A stretch of 64,000 nt of DNA, taken from contig LGRX02003698.1 in the NCBI GenBank assembly GCA_001247695.2, positions 1 to 64,000 of the forward strand, in the 5' to 3' direction. Each line of letters starts with the position of its first letter. Positions within the stretch are counted from its first letter, which is position 1. This stretch comes from Cymbomonas tetramitiformis. Its lineage: Eukaryota; Chlorophyta; Pyramimonadophyceae; Pyramimonadales; Pyramimonadaceae. The translations under genes and the position numbers were made by a program. Under the pieces are notes generated by a model that made no database searches, was not told the DNA's origin, and saw only the letters and a list, made by a program, of their open reading frames with translations. This document shows, piece after piece, positions 42,820 through 51,434 of this stretch.

Positions 42820-43560
42820 TTGGGTTTGACCCAAAGCCCAACCCCCTCCCCGCCTTCGCGGGAGCCAAAGGCCTAAAGCCCCCACCCCGCCTTCGCGGGA
42901 GCCAAAGGCCCAAAGCTTCCCCCCCAAACGTTTTCCAACTTTTTTTTGGGAAATTCAACACCCTGTTAGGGACCGGGGACCGGTTTTTAGGGACCGCAGG
43001 TCCCTGAAAATTTTGGGACCTTCCAAGGGTTGGGGACTGAAAGTGTCGAGTGACGAATAACGTCACCGTTTTAAACGACGGAAGGTGTTTTGTGGGTGAA
43101 CTGCTATTATGGAGCTAAGTACCGCGCACGCAACAATTAAAGAATGCCAACCGTATAGCATGCCCGTCGCCATATGCCGTGGCCTAGACCGAGACTCGGT
43201 ATCAATAACTATGATAACTCGATATATCAATATATCACGGATATCGTTGTATCTCGAAATTGATGTGACCCGCACTCTTAATTGTAGAGCCGAAGGTGGC
43301 TTGGCGTGACCACTACTCAGAATTGCAGAGCCGCGGGTGGCGGCTTGGCGTGACCCCTCGGACTTATAGAGCCGCAGGTAGTGGCTTGGCGTGACATTAA
43401 AGGGACGCATGGCCCAAACGATTTGGGCTTGGGGACCAATTCGCAGGGGACACTCGGTTCCTGGACTCTAGGGAGGCCGACGGTCCCTAAACTTTAGGGG
43501 GACTTTCAGTCCCCAACTCTTGGGGGGTCACTAAAGTACGAGTGCTCGTACCTTAGTTTT
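42820..43560. repeat. Cluster of small inverted and direct repeats
   Basis: CCCGCCTTCGCGGGAGCCAA is present twice (~42855-42880 and 42887-42912), each itself a CCCGC/GCGGG hairpin. GGTTGGGGACTGAAAGT at ~43028 is inverted as ACTTTCAGTCCCCAACTC at ~43504. Between them, 43267-43395 carries three ~50-bp direct units ending GGCTTGGCGTGAC. This looks like a decayed non-autonomous DNA transposon with TIR-like ends. Confidence 0.5.
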
Positions 43561-43779
43561 CAGATCGACTCGGGGGAACGGTTATCCTGACCGTTCCCAT
43601 CCACTGATCGGGAAAGGGTACTACTACAGACGCTGGAATTCAGAATAGGAATTAATTACAGCGTCTGTCATCCCATGACATCTCGCGATATCGAACTGAA
43701 GGGTGATGATGTCCAGCAGTCACTCACCGTGACACAAGCGACACTGTATCGCATGCGTTGACTTTCTAAGGAAGCAACT

Positions 43780-44933
43780 AAGTGCTGCGCACCAACAATC
43801 AGTGCTCATAAATTTCTCAACGTTCCTTCGCCTTGTGGTGCGGTCGGTGCTGTGATTGTTGTAAAATAATATGCGCAGGGATTGTTTGAATGTTCGACTG
43901 CTTTTTATTTTTCAGTTTGTGCATGTTGATACTTAAGCTCACGATATTGGGTGTGCGCAGTGTGTGTCGCAGGTATTCCGATGGATGCCGAGGAGGGACG
44001 CGTTCTTTTGAGGTGTGGAAGTCTAGGGCAGCCTAGCTTGGGATGAAACCCAACCACATCGGACTCGTGGTCACGTGTTCATTATTTAGTCACCTTGCAT
44101 ATGTACGCAAAGTTTGAGGAGCATCAAGCTTCAGTAGTTATGCAAAGTTGCGTCTTATGATGTTAGGATTGTAGTCTTAGATTGAATTCGTTTTTGGGTT
44201 CATGGAAAGTTCATACACTCCAATCATCTTTGCTTACTTACATACCTTAATCTTTACGCAACCTGCGGCTTCGTCGTTGTGTGTATCAATAGAAGTATGT
44301 CCAAGCAATACCAAGTTTGAGGTGTATTGCGTGGCTTCAAGGCAATGGCTGAATTTCTTTTTGGGTTCGAAGATAACTTCAAACCCAAAAAAAGAAATCA
44401 GCCTAAGACCCAACAAAACACACGATGCATGGCAGTGAAGTTATAAAAGGAAAGTGTGAATGATATGAGTCCGATGTGGTTGGGTTTGAGCCCAAGCAAG
44501 GTTGGCATACACCAACCTCGACTTCCACACCTCAAGAGGTCGCGAATTAGCCACAAACCCATACAAATAAAACAGCCGATGCCTTATCCTAGTCGATGCT
44601 CCTCAAACTTTGCGTACACATGCAAGGTGACTAAATGAACAAGTGACCACGAGTCCGATGTGGTTGGGTTTCATCCCAAGCTAGGTTGCCCTAGACTTCC
44701 ACACCTCAAAAGAACGCGTCCCTCCTCGGCATCCATCGGAATACCTGCGACACACACTGCGCACACCCAATATCGTGAGCTTAAGTATCAACATACACAA
44801 ACTGAAAAAGAAAAAGCAATCGAACATCCAAACAATCCCTGCGCATATTTACAACAGTCGCAGCACCGGCCGCACCACAAGGCGAAGGAACGTTGAGAAA
44901 ATTGTGAGTACTTGTGGTTGGTGCGCAACACTT
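43780..44933. mobile_element. Foldback element with ~345-bp inverted arms
   Basis: The arm 43780-44126 (starting AAGTGCTGCGCACCAAC) is repeated in reverse complement at 44594-44933 (ending GTTGGTGCGCAACACTT). The 467-bp centre has no coding capacity and contains its own hairpin (44347-44403, GGCTGAATTTCTTTTTGGGTT against AACCCAAAAAAAGAAATCAGCC with gaps). No clear target duplication is visible. A partial copy lies at 13318-13436. It is a non-autonomous foldback/MITE-type DNA element. Confidence 0.8.
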
Positions 44934-44962
44934 ATGAGAGGTTCATGGTTTTTGGGTCAAAA

Positions 44963-45175
44963 CGTAAATGCATTTATGATCATAAATGCATTTACGAATT
45001 CGTAAATGCATCTATGATTTATTCCCTGGAATATTCCGTCGCGTGGCAGATCAACTGCTTAGGATATGCTCGTCGCGTGGCGGACGAAATCGTAAATGCA
45101 TTTATGATCACAAATGCATTTACGAAATCAATTGCATTTATCATTTCGTAAATGCATTTATGATTTCGTAAACAC
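44963..45175. repeat. Array of TAAATGCATTTA palindromes
   Basis: Positions 44963-44996 are a perfect 34-bp palindrome (CGTAAATGCATTTATGA and its complement). A near-perfect copy is at 45091-45124. Further single CGTAAATGCATTTA words are at ~45001, 45131 and 45148. Two short direct repeats (CGTCGCGTGGC) lie between them. Confidence 0.85.
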
Positions 45176-45483
45176 GTTTTCGGGTGGGGGTGTCATCACC
45201 CTGTCAGCAAATGCCGAATCCAGAATTCAGTTTTGGGAAATCGGTCATCGCCTCGCGTCCCCACGGAAAAAGGTAGAATTTCTTTTGTCGTGTCGCTAGC
45301 TAGCGTTCTACAGCGTGTTCTACTGTAAGCGCAACGTTACAACCCTTTCGTTCGAGGGCACTGGTTTTTTTTACAGCGTGTCGTTATGGATAATAATCGT
45401 GCTATGCTTTTGGTGTTATATATTATTTTGCGTTCGTGTAACGCTTTTACTTCATATGCGCCGCCGATAACGGACTACTCCCC

Positions 45484-46565
45484 CTACAAATTTAGGACGC
45501 CTGTACCCGACATGTACCCGGCATGTACTTGGACAAGGTACATATGTACCTACCCACTCCCAACTTGGGGCCCAAAACTCAGTGAAAATCCGAGTTGTAA
45601 AAAAGTGCAATATTTTCACATATATGTCAAGGCCATGAGTGACTAAGACATCCTTGACAAGTTTCGATGTAAACAAATGAGTTATTCCTTCAGAAATGGA
45701 CATCCGGAAAACAGGACTGGCGTGTACCTACGTGTACCTACATGTACCCCGTCGACGGGTACACACTTCCAGAACGGTGCATGCGGGATGCATGTGTACG
45801 CAATCGAGTGCGTACACATGCACCCAGCATGCACCGGGCGGGTACATGTAGGTACATGCCGGGTACATGGTTCCTCGCACACATGCACCCAACGTGTACC
45901 ATGCAGTACATGCTGAGTACATGGTGTCTCGTACACATGTACCAGCCATGTACCAAATGGCAGACTAGTGCATGTTGGGTACATGTGAACGCACCCCCTT
46001 AGTACGACGTGGGTACATAGTTACCCCACGCGTGTTATATATGGCGTGCACGTGTACCGACAATGTACCATGTGTGAATTTAACAATTCACCATAACAAA
46101 AACGATCATTATATACAATTACATTTACCTATGTTTGTCTATCATGCCTCATCGTCACTGGGATTCTCATCTCGGACAATCTGCTCAAAGAAGTCGGCTA
46201 GCGGATCCAAGACCACCGAGGATTCCATGCAAGGATGCTTTCGAATCACCACTTGAGAAGCAATCTCCTCGGCAAGCACAAACGGTGCTTTTCGATCGAA
46301 TTCAGTGGCCGGATTCTCTGGGTCCAAGACGTAGAAACACTTTGAAACACTATCCGCTCCTATGATGGAATGCCTCGCACGCAAAGCGGCCGTTATAAAG
46401 CTTTAGTTGGCTTCTTGAGCCACGAAACCTTGACAAACACGTGCGGTCTTCCTCCAAGCTCCACTCGATAGATGTCATCCACCCGGCCAAACCTGGAATA
46501 CAAGCATCACCCCCTCCCGACATCAAGCGTATGCACCATCACATCGATATCAAATCAGTCTCGCA
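45484..46565 (-). mobile_element. CACTA-like transposon fragment, copy 1
   Basis: This 1.08-kb block recurs in direct orientation at 53146-54248 with few differences. It begins CTACAAATTTAGGAC, passes through GTAC-palindrome-rich DNA, then a transposase C-terminal exon on the minus strand, and ends at TATCAAATCAGTCTCGCACC where the copies diverge abruptly. The palindrome-rich part resembles the subterminal repeats of CACTA elements. A CACTA terminus itself is not evident, so the family call rests on the exon. Confidence 0.6.
46142..46492 (-). pseudogene. CACTA-like transposase C-terminal exon, frameshifted (copy 1)
   Basis: From the acceptor (GTATTCCAG/GTTTGG, minus) it reads FGRVDDIYRVELGGRP..VFVKVSWLKK. 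A 2-bp insertion (TTATAAAG against TTAAAG in copy 2) breaks the frame, and an 80-residue open stretch follows (ARHSIIGADSVSKCFYVLD to ENPSDDEA). The pattern 'GRVxDIYxVELGG...VxVxWL...FYVxDP' corresponds to the domain at the C-terminus of TNP2-type CACTA transposases (DUF4216 type). The preceding exon, present in copy 2, is absent here. Confidence 0.6.
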
Positions 46566-46599
46566 CCCAGTGCCGACAACGGAGCCGGACCGTCCCCGT

Positions 46600-46747
46600 C
46601 GGAGCCTGGCGACTTGTGGCTCCAACGGAGCCGGAGCCTGGCTTCGCCAGGCTCCCTCGGAGACGGTACCCTTCGGAGCCTGGCGACTTGTGGCTCCAAC
46701 GGAGCCGGAGCCTGGCTTCGCCAGGCTCCCTCGGAGACGGATACAAA
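46600..46747 (+). repeat. 74-bp GC-rich tandem repeat, 2 copies
   Basis: The units begin CGGAGCCTGGCGACTTGTGG at 46600 and 46674 and contain GGCTCCAACGGAGCC and GCCTGGCTTCGCCAGGC palindromes. A related 74-bp array lies at 52445-52660, on the other side of the BED-finger gene and its insertion. Confidence 0.85.
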
Positions 46748-46785
46748 ACCCGTTTTTTCGGAGCCAGCTCGCATATGTAGGCTGA

Positions 46786-47372
46786 AACTCGGTTCATACG
46801 TAGGCTGAAATTCAGTTCATACGTAAGCCAAAAATTCGGCTCATGTGTAGGCTGAAATCCACCTCATACGTAGCCTGAAATTCAGCTCATACGTAGTCCG
46901 AAATTCAGCTCGTGTGCAAGCCCAAACTCAGCTCATATGTTAGTAGGCTGAAATTCAGCTCATACGTAGGCTGAAATTCAGTTCATACGTAGACTGAAAT
47001 TCACCTCATGTGTAGGCTGAAATTCGGCGTCATATGTAGGCTGAAATTCAGCTCATATATGTCGCTTGACATTTAGCTCATATGTAGGCTGAAATTCAAC
47101 TCATATATATGCAGTCTGAAACTTGGCTCATATGTAGGCTGAAATTCAGCTCATGTGTAGGCTGAAATTCAGTTCATACGTAGGCTGAAATTCAGCTTCG
47201 TAGGCTGAAATTCTGTTAATATATGTCGCTTGATATTTAGCTCATAATATGTAGGCTGAAATTCAGTTCATACGTAGGCTGAAATTCACCTCATGTGTAG
47301 GCTAAAATCGGCGTCGTATGTAGCTTGAAATTCAGCTCATATATGTCGGTTGACATTCAGCTCATATATGGA
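46786..47372 (+). repeat. 23-bp satellite-like array, ~25 copies
   Basis: The consensus is GTAGGCTGAAATTCAGCTCATAC. Its core GCTGAAATTCAGC is an almost perfect palindrome. Some units are replaced by ATATGTCGCTTGACATTTAGCTC variants at regular places, which suggests a higher-order unit of 6-8 repeats. Confidence 0.9.
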
Positions 47373-47678
47373 ACGTATCGTTCGCCCAAAACGCTGCAGA
47401 AGGCACGAAAGTGAGGGCTACGACTGAGCGCGAAGTGTTTGAGGTCCAATATGACGAAAAGCACATACTCCACGTGCTTTTCCATAGCCTGCGCGCAACT
47501 CCAGGTCGATATCATTATCCACAAATAAAATGATAAGGTGAGGAAATATGCGTGGGAGATCGACAGGTGTAACTACCTGGGTGAAGGAGTACAGTTCAGT
47601 GATGGTGTCATCAGCATCCACACGCAGTCGACTGTGAGAGGAAGCCAAGCGGGCCTTCGCGTGCTCAGCGGCGTGGTA

Positions 47679-47774
47679 GGTAGGCTATTTAATTTAGATT
47701 ATTTCTTTATGATTTTAGATTAACCCATTTTCATGTTGATTTTAGATTAAATTTTTTTGATGTCATCCGGGTAT
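47679..47774 (+). repeat. Left terminal inverted repeat
   Basis: It aligns with the complement of 51333-51434 over its whole length, sharing TAGATTATTTCTTT, GATTTTAGATTAAC, CATTTTC.TGTTGATTTTAG and TTGATGTCATCCGG. The right copy has about 10 extra bases (GTGGCATGTA) in the inner third. Confidence 0.9.
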
Positions 47775-47849
47775 TACCGGTGCATGCATCCATGACATCG
47801 AAATATTACACAAAAGAGTTGTCGCGTAGCCAAACGAGAGGAAAGTAAC

Positions 47850-48722
47850 ATGGCTGAGCCCGACGGCTGTGAGTTCACAAGCCCGGGTAAAAGTGTGGAG
47901 GATATATATCATTCAGATGAAGAGGAAGAAGAGGACTTCCTCGTTACACCAATGGGAAAGTCGAAACGTACCCGTGTCCCCTTAGTGTGGAGTACGGTCC
48001 TCAATGGTGTATCGTATGTAGAGTGCACAGAGAAGATGGAAACCTTGAGCCTCGAGGGTGTGACCAAGTCTGGCAAGGATTATAGGTCGAAAAAAAACGG
48101 TTCCGTGACTCAAAACTTCAGGTGTGCTTTACAGCATACACACGGTTGTCAAGTTTACTATAAAATTGTCAAGGGAACGACCTTATGCCCTACTATTACA
48201 TGCAACTTGTACACCCGTGGGACACACGACCATACTAATTTCACAGGAAAGGGTATGTCGAAAGATTTAAAGGACAAGTGTAAGGAGGCGATCAAGGAAA
48301 AGCTTCCGCCTAAAGCCATTTTTAAGAAGCTTAGTACCGCAGTCACCACAGCCATGGAAGCCGATGACGACGTTGATTACAAGGTCATAAAGAACTTTGT
48401 GTACAACAATCGCAAACAAATCTTGGGGCTTAAAACCATAAAGACTTGCGGTCAGTTCATGGAGGTTTGCCAGACCTCCAACTTGTTGGCCATCCCCGTG
48501 ACCGATCGCAAAACGGCGGGGACGCTTTGCATGTTTGAAGGACAAGTACTCGAACCGAGCGGCTTCGAAACCGTGGAACATTACGTCGAGAATTCCGCGA
48601 ACACCCTGCCTCATATTCCTTATATATACAGGCGTTCCTTAGATATACGACGGGCAACACCCCATACCTACGACTCCAGTTATTACACACGCTATTTGGC
48701 GGGAGGCGCTACGCGGGGGTGA
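47850..48722 (+). CDS. Zinc-finger protein with GCM/WRKY/FLYWCH-like C2H2 motif
   Basis: The ATG at 47850 follows the left TIR by about 75 bp. After an acidic N-terminus (HSDEEEEEDF) comes KDYRSKKNGSVTQNFRC, then C100 and later GTHDHTN: C92-x7-C100-x25-H126-x-H128. This is the zinc-binding pattern of the WRKY-GCM1/FLYWCH fold that many Mutator transposases carry at their N-terminus. A lysine-rich helical segment follows (MSKDLKDKCKEAIKEKLPPK). The frame stops at 48722, but a different frame continues with IWREALRGGEQAIKEGQLAL and then ASIRPTDSGLEV to a stop at 48912, so the protein is probably frameshifted or spliced near 48640. I cannot identify a catalytic domain; DNA-binding is the inferred role. 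Confidence 0.65.
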   Translation: MAEPDGCEFTSPGKSVEDIYHSDEEEEEDFLVTPMGKSKRTRVPLVWSTVLNGVSYVECTEKMETLSLEGVTKSGKDYRSKKNGSVTQNFRCALQHTHGCQVYYKIVKGTTLCPTITCNLYTRGTHDHTNFTGKGMSKDLKDKCKEAIKEKLPPKAIFKKLSTAVTTAMEADDDVDYKVIKNFVYNNRKQILGLKTIKTCGQFMEVCQTSNLLAIPVTDRKTAGTLCMFEGQVLEPSGFETVEHYVENSANTLPHIPYIYRRSLDIRRATPHTYDSSYYTRYLAGGATRG

Positions 48723-48912
48723 GCAAGCAATTAAAGAAGGTCAACTGGCTTTAGTTTTTTCCGCGTTAGCTTCAATCCGACCTACAGACAGCGGGCTCGA
48801 AGTATGCTGTGATAGGCATAATACAATTGTAGCTTACGACGCATGGGTAGACGAAATGTTTTATTCAATACAGTCGCCAACACTCTCCGATAGATATATG
48901 CCAACCTACTGA
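48640..48912 (+). pseudogene. Continuation of the zinc-finger protein in another frame
   Basis: Frame +1 relative to the upstream gene is open from just after a TAG at ~48639 and reads IYDGQHPIPTTPVITHAIWR, then EALRGGEQAIKEGQ, LEVCCDRHNTIVAYDAWVD, and a stop at 48910-48912. It overlaps the end of the upstream frame by about 80 nt. A one-base frameshift or a very short intron would join the two; no convincing splice pair was found. Confidence 0.5.
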
Positions 48913-48931
48913 ACCCATAGGGCAAAACAAT

Positions 48932-49823
48932 GTGAACGCGGAGGTTGCGAGATGCGACGAGATTGAACCGTATGAAACAACGGAGCGCGTTGTGGACGAC
49001 AATGCGAACGACAATGCAAACGACGACAACGCGAGCAAGTTGTTTCCGAAACGAAAACGGAGTGCGTTGTCAACGAGGTGTGCTCCTCTGAAAAATTTAC
49101 CATTTAAAATAACGATACCAAGGGTATGATTGTGATAAAGGCACTAGTTTTTATCCCACAATCGCACAACAATACACGCCTCTATTAGCAGTTATTGGCA
49201 ATTTGTTTCACGGAAAAGAAATTGGCGATTTTTGCTGCGGTAAGGGACCTCGCTACGTTTACAACAACCTAGTTCGGTTCAAACCGAAGACGATCTTTCT
49301 GAGCGATAAGCATCCTGCGAAAGGCATAAGACGCCTAGACTTAGAGAAAATCAAGTGGGAAGAATTCAACCCGCAAGTAGACATCATAATATCGTCCTTG
49401 CCATATGCAAGAGGGAAGTGCGAACCTTTGTTAGCTGCGTGTCTTCAATCCAACGCCACGATCGTGTGTTTGAAGCTATTGCATTCGTTCGAACGTCCTG
49501 TGGTGGGGGATAGTAGAGCTAGTGCGTTCCAAAGGCTTGGCTTAAAGATTTTGCTACCGCCTGCAAAGTATCCGGGGTTCGGCCGTAGTTTAGGAGAAGT
49601 TGAAGCCTGGTATATTTTTTTCAACTTAGCGACAACAAAAGATTTACTAAAGAAAAGTGTCAGTGAGTTTCACAACTTGTTGTACGAAGACAGAGGATAC
49701 CCGGAAAGTGCTGGGAGCGTACCTTTTATTTATTCTGGCGTAGAGCACAACGTTGCATCTTTCAAGGATCGAGGACTTATTTTGTGGGATTCGCGGAAAC
49801 AGGCGGCCGGTGCTAATAATTGA
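48932..49823 (+). CDS. DNA methyltransferase-like protein with SLPY catalytic motif
   Basis: The conserved part (frame of 49203-49823, open from 49113) reads YPTIAQQYTPLLAVIGNLF and then EIGDFCCGKGPRYV (SAM motif I), TIFLSDKH (acidic strand 2), RLDLEKI, VDIIISSLPYARG (motif IV) and LLPPAKYPGFGRSLGEVEAW followed by YIFF. The order and the late aromatic patch match phage-type N6-adenine methyltransferases (family pattern 'D.VVTNPPY...llR...YAWFVW'). Motif IV is SLPY instead of NPPY/DPPY. The N-terminal part (48932-49129, acidic, KRKRSALSTRCAPLKN) is one base out of frame at ~49121 (PFKITIP then GYDCDKGTS), so this copy is frameshifted or edited. No ATG opens the catalytic frame. It lies between the zinc-finger and dioxygenase genes, same strand. 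Confidence 0.6.
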
Positions 49824-50071
49824 TAACCAAAGGTTGAAGGTACTACTCACGGAATTTGAAGCAACTTTGCATGCACAAACGTGCAAGATAATAGAGCGTG
49901 GCTGCGCAAACGAGGCAAAAGGCAAGAAATGAGGGAAGGAGGGTTGGAATGTTGGGTGGTGGTTTAACATGGGGAGAACAGTGCAGCAAGAGGGGTTTTG
50001 TCCTAAGCTAGATGGAACATGCATGTGCTTTCGGGACGCCCCACCCTTGGCACAAGAAAAAAGGTGTTTAC
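49824..50071 (+). promoter_or_regulatory. Spacer between methyltransferase-like and dioxygenase-like genes
   Basis: About 250 bp without conserved coding potential, so the two genes probably have separate transcripts or form one spliced transcript. No clear TATA box is seen. Confidence 0.25.
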
Positions 50072-50509
50072 ATGGACGATCCGCTAACAAGTGCAAGCAA
50101 GCCGTATTGGAAGAAAGAACTTTACATCCTTGCAGGTCAAATCTTAGAAATAATAGACGCGGATTACAAGAGAGACGGCGATTGGTGCTTGTATGTGTCG
50201 TGCATGCTAGCCGGTAAGTGCGAGGTGAAGCGACACGAGGACAGAAAAGATGTGTCACATCAATACATCATCTTTCTTGGAAACTACAAGAACGCGGTTT
50301 TGGAGATGGAGTCGCCTAGAGAGGATAGCAAGGACACCCTTCTCCAATTCTCTGAAAGCCATAAGGTTTTAAAGTGCGATGCGCGGTGCAAACATAGAGT
50401 AGCATCTGAAGGTTTTGAGGGAGTGCGCTATTGCGTTACTTTATACAAAATGTATGACAGGCGTCTAACCAAACCAGCCCCGGTGTATTGGCCACCACAT
50501 TATATTTAA
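50012..50509 (+). CDS. 2-oxoglutarate/Fe(II) dioxygenase-like protein
   Basis: The best start is ATG 50072 (MDDPLTSASKPYWKK), residue 21 of the longer frame. The core has the double-stranded beta-helix signature: H75-E-D77 in CEVKRHEDRKD (HxD), the strand YIIFLGNYKNAVLEM, the distal H128 in CDARCKHRVASEG and the 2-oxoglutarate-binding R139 in GVRYCVTLYK. This is the HxD...H...R set in the family's usual order and spacing. The protein is short (about 145 residues), close to a bare catalytic core. TET/JBP oxygenases, which oxidise methylated bases, travel with some fungal and algal DNA transposons (KDZ elements), so a base-modifying role is plausible, but no TET-specific insert is visible. It overlaps the convergent minus-strand gene by 4 nt. 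Confidence 0.6.
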   Translation: MEHACAFGTPHPWHKKKGVYMDDPLTSASKPYWKKELYILAGQILEIIDADYKRDGDWCLYVSCMLAGKCEVKRHEDRKDVSHQYIIFLGNYKNAVLEMESPREDSKDTLLQFSESHKVLKCDARCKHRVASEGFEGVRYCVTLYKMYDRRLTKPAPVYWPPHYI

Positions 50510-51330
50510 TGTACAACAGTGGCAGGTGAGTACGCCTTTGCGAGATCACTAGAGTCAACCATAACGTGTTTGCATAGACTCACCCCCGTAATAACGTCTG
50601 AAGCACACCAATCCTGCCTTAAAACATACCCCCTATTGTGCACAGTTAGTAGTTCTGAAGCACAACTTGCACATAGTTTGCCAATAGTGTTTCCACATCG
50701 CCTAATTGTAAGCATAGCGCCCGCTGAGCAATGGTGGACGCTACGGTGCTCCCTAGTAGCTAATAGTGATAACCAATACAAGAATCGAGCCATGTATGAC
50801 ATGTTTTTTGCCCGGTTGTATAACACCGATAAGAAAGGTTGCATAATATCGTCGAGTTGCCACCCTGCAACATGGTTAGTGTAGTGAAACAAGGGAAACG
50901 ACCCAGAGAACAAGTGTCGCTGGCACGGTGAATATCCCCAGTTCCCACGTGAAGGTATAACCCCTCCCCAAGGCATACCCTCCGTGTATTCGAGATACAC
51001 GTAGCGGTTATGAAAGTCCCATATAGGGTTACCGTCACTATCGTCACTCTCCCATAGGTTCACAGTGTCTGTATACTTTAGCCGGAAGCCAGTTTCGACA
51101 TACTCGTTGAATACAGTGCCTTTGAAAGCGGCGGGTTGATAGTGGGGGGCCTTATTTTCAAGCAGAACACGCCGTGAGTGTCTATTACAACGGCGCCCAC
51201 CATTATCACACGCGAGACAAACCTTCTTAAAGCTTTTTGGAGGCTTCCTCATGATGGCAAGCGGGAAATAGAGCGTTTGACCTGTGTGCACATTATTTGA
51301 ACACGAGTCATGAAAAGGACCACCGGTCAT
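50506..51330 (-). CDS. Unknown 274-residue cysteine/histidine-rich transposon protein
   Basis: I do not recognise the family. It begins immediately inside the right TIR and converges with the dioxygenase gene, giving the element a two-sided layout like MuDR (genes reading inward from both TIRs). Near the N-terminus is FKKVCLACDNGGRRCNRHSRR, a CxxC-x6-C-x2-H cluster likely to bind metal. The middle is aromatic-rich (WDFHNRYVYLEYTEGMPWGG). Later cysteines (HHCSAGAML, CASCASELL, LCKHVMV) could form a second site. It is intact over its full length. By analogy with mudrB-type companions it could aid insertion, but nothing in the sequence proves that. Confidence 0.55.
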   Translation of the reverse strand: MTGGPFHDSCSNNVHTGQTLYFPLAIMRKPPKSFKKVCLACDNGGRRCNRHSRRVLLENKAPHYQPAAFKGTVFNEYVETGFRLKYTDTVNLWESDDSDGNPIWDFHNRYVYLEYTEGMPWGGVIPSRGNWGYSPCQRHLFSGSFPLFHYTNHVAGWQLDDIMQPFLSVLYNRAKNMSYMARFLYWLSLLATREHRSVHHCSAGAMLTIRRCGNTIGKLCASCASELLTVHNRGYVLRQDWCASDVITGVSLCKHVMVDSSDLAKAYSPATVVH

Positions 51331-51332
51331 AG

Positions 51333-51434
51333 CCGGATGACATCAAGAAAACTTAATCTACATGCCACTAAAATCAACAAGAAAATGAGTTAATCTAAAA
51401 TCACAAAGAAATAATCTAGATTAAATATTTTCCC
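51333..51434 (-). repeat. Right terminal inverted repeat
   Basis: This is the complementary partner of the left TIR. The start codon of the minus-strand gene (51330) lies only about 3 bp inside it, so the gene's promoter is probably in the TIR, as in Mutator elements. Confidence 0.9.

Larger units (their letters stand above)
47679..51434. mobile_element. Mutator-like TIR element carrying DNA-modification genes
   Basis: The ends are terminal inverted repeats of about 92-103 bp: left GGTAGGCTATTTAATTTAGA onward, right (reverse complement) GGGAAAATATTTAATCTAGA onward, both closing with TTGATGTCATCCGG. GGCGTGGTA flanks both sides (47670-47678 and 51435-51443) as a 9-bp target duplication. Long TIRs and a 9-bp duplication fit the Mutator (MULE) superfamily. 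Inside are a zinc-finger gene, a methyltransferase-like gene, a dioxygenase-like gene (all plus) and an unknown gene (minus) that starts against the right TIR. I do not see a DDE transposase domain, so mobility may depend on another element. Confidence 0.85.

Noticed and set aside
46786..47372. CRISPR array
   Set aside because: The 23-bp units abut directly with no unique spacers, and the genome is eukaryotic with no cas genes.
47850..48722. Complete Mutator transposase
   Set aside because: Only the N-terminal zinc finger is recognisable; no DDE acidic triad or MULE domain text could be found in either of the two frames.
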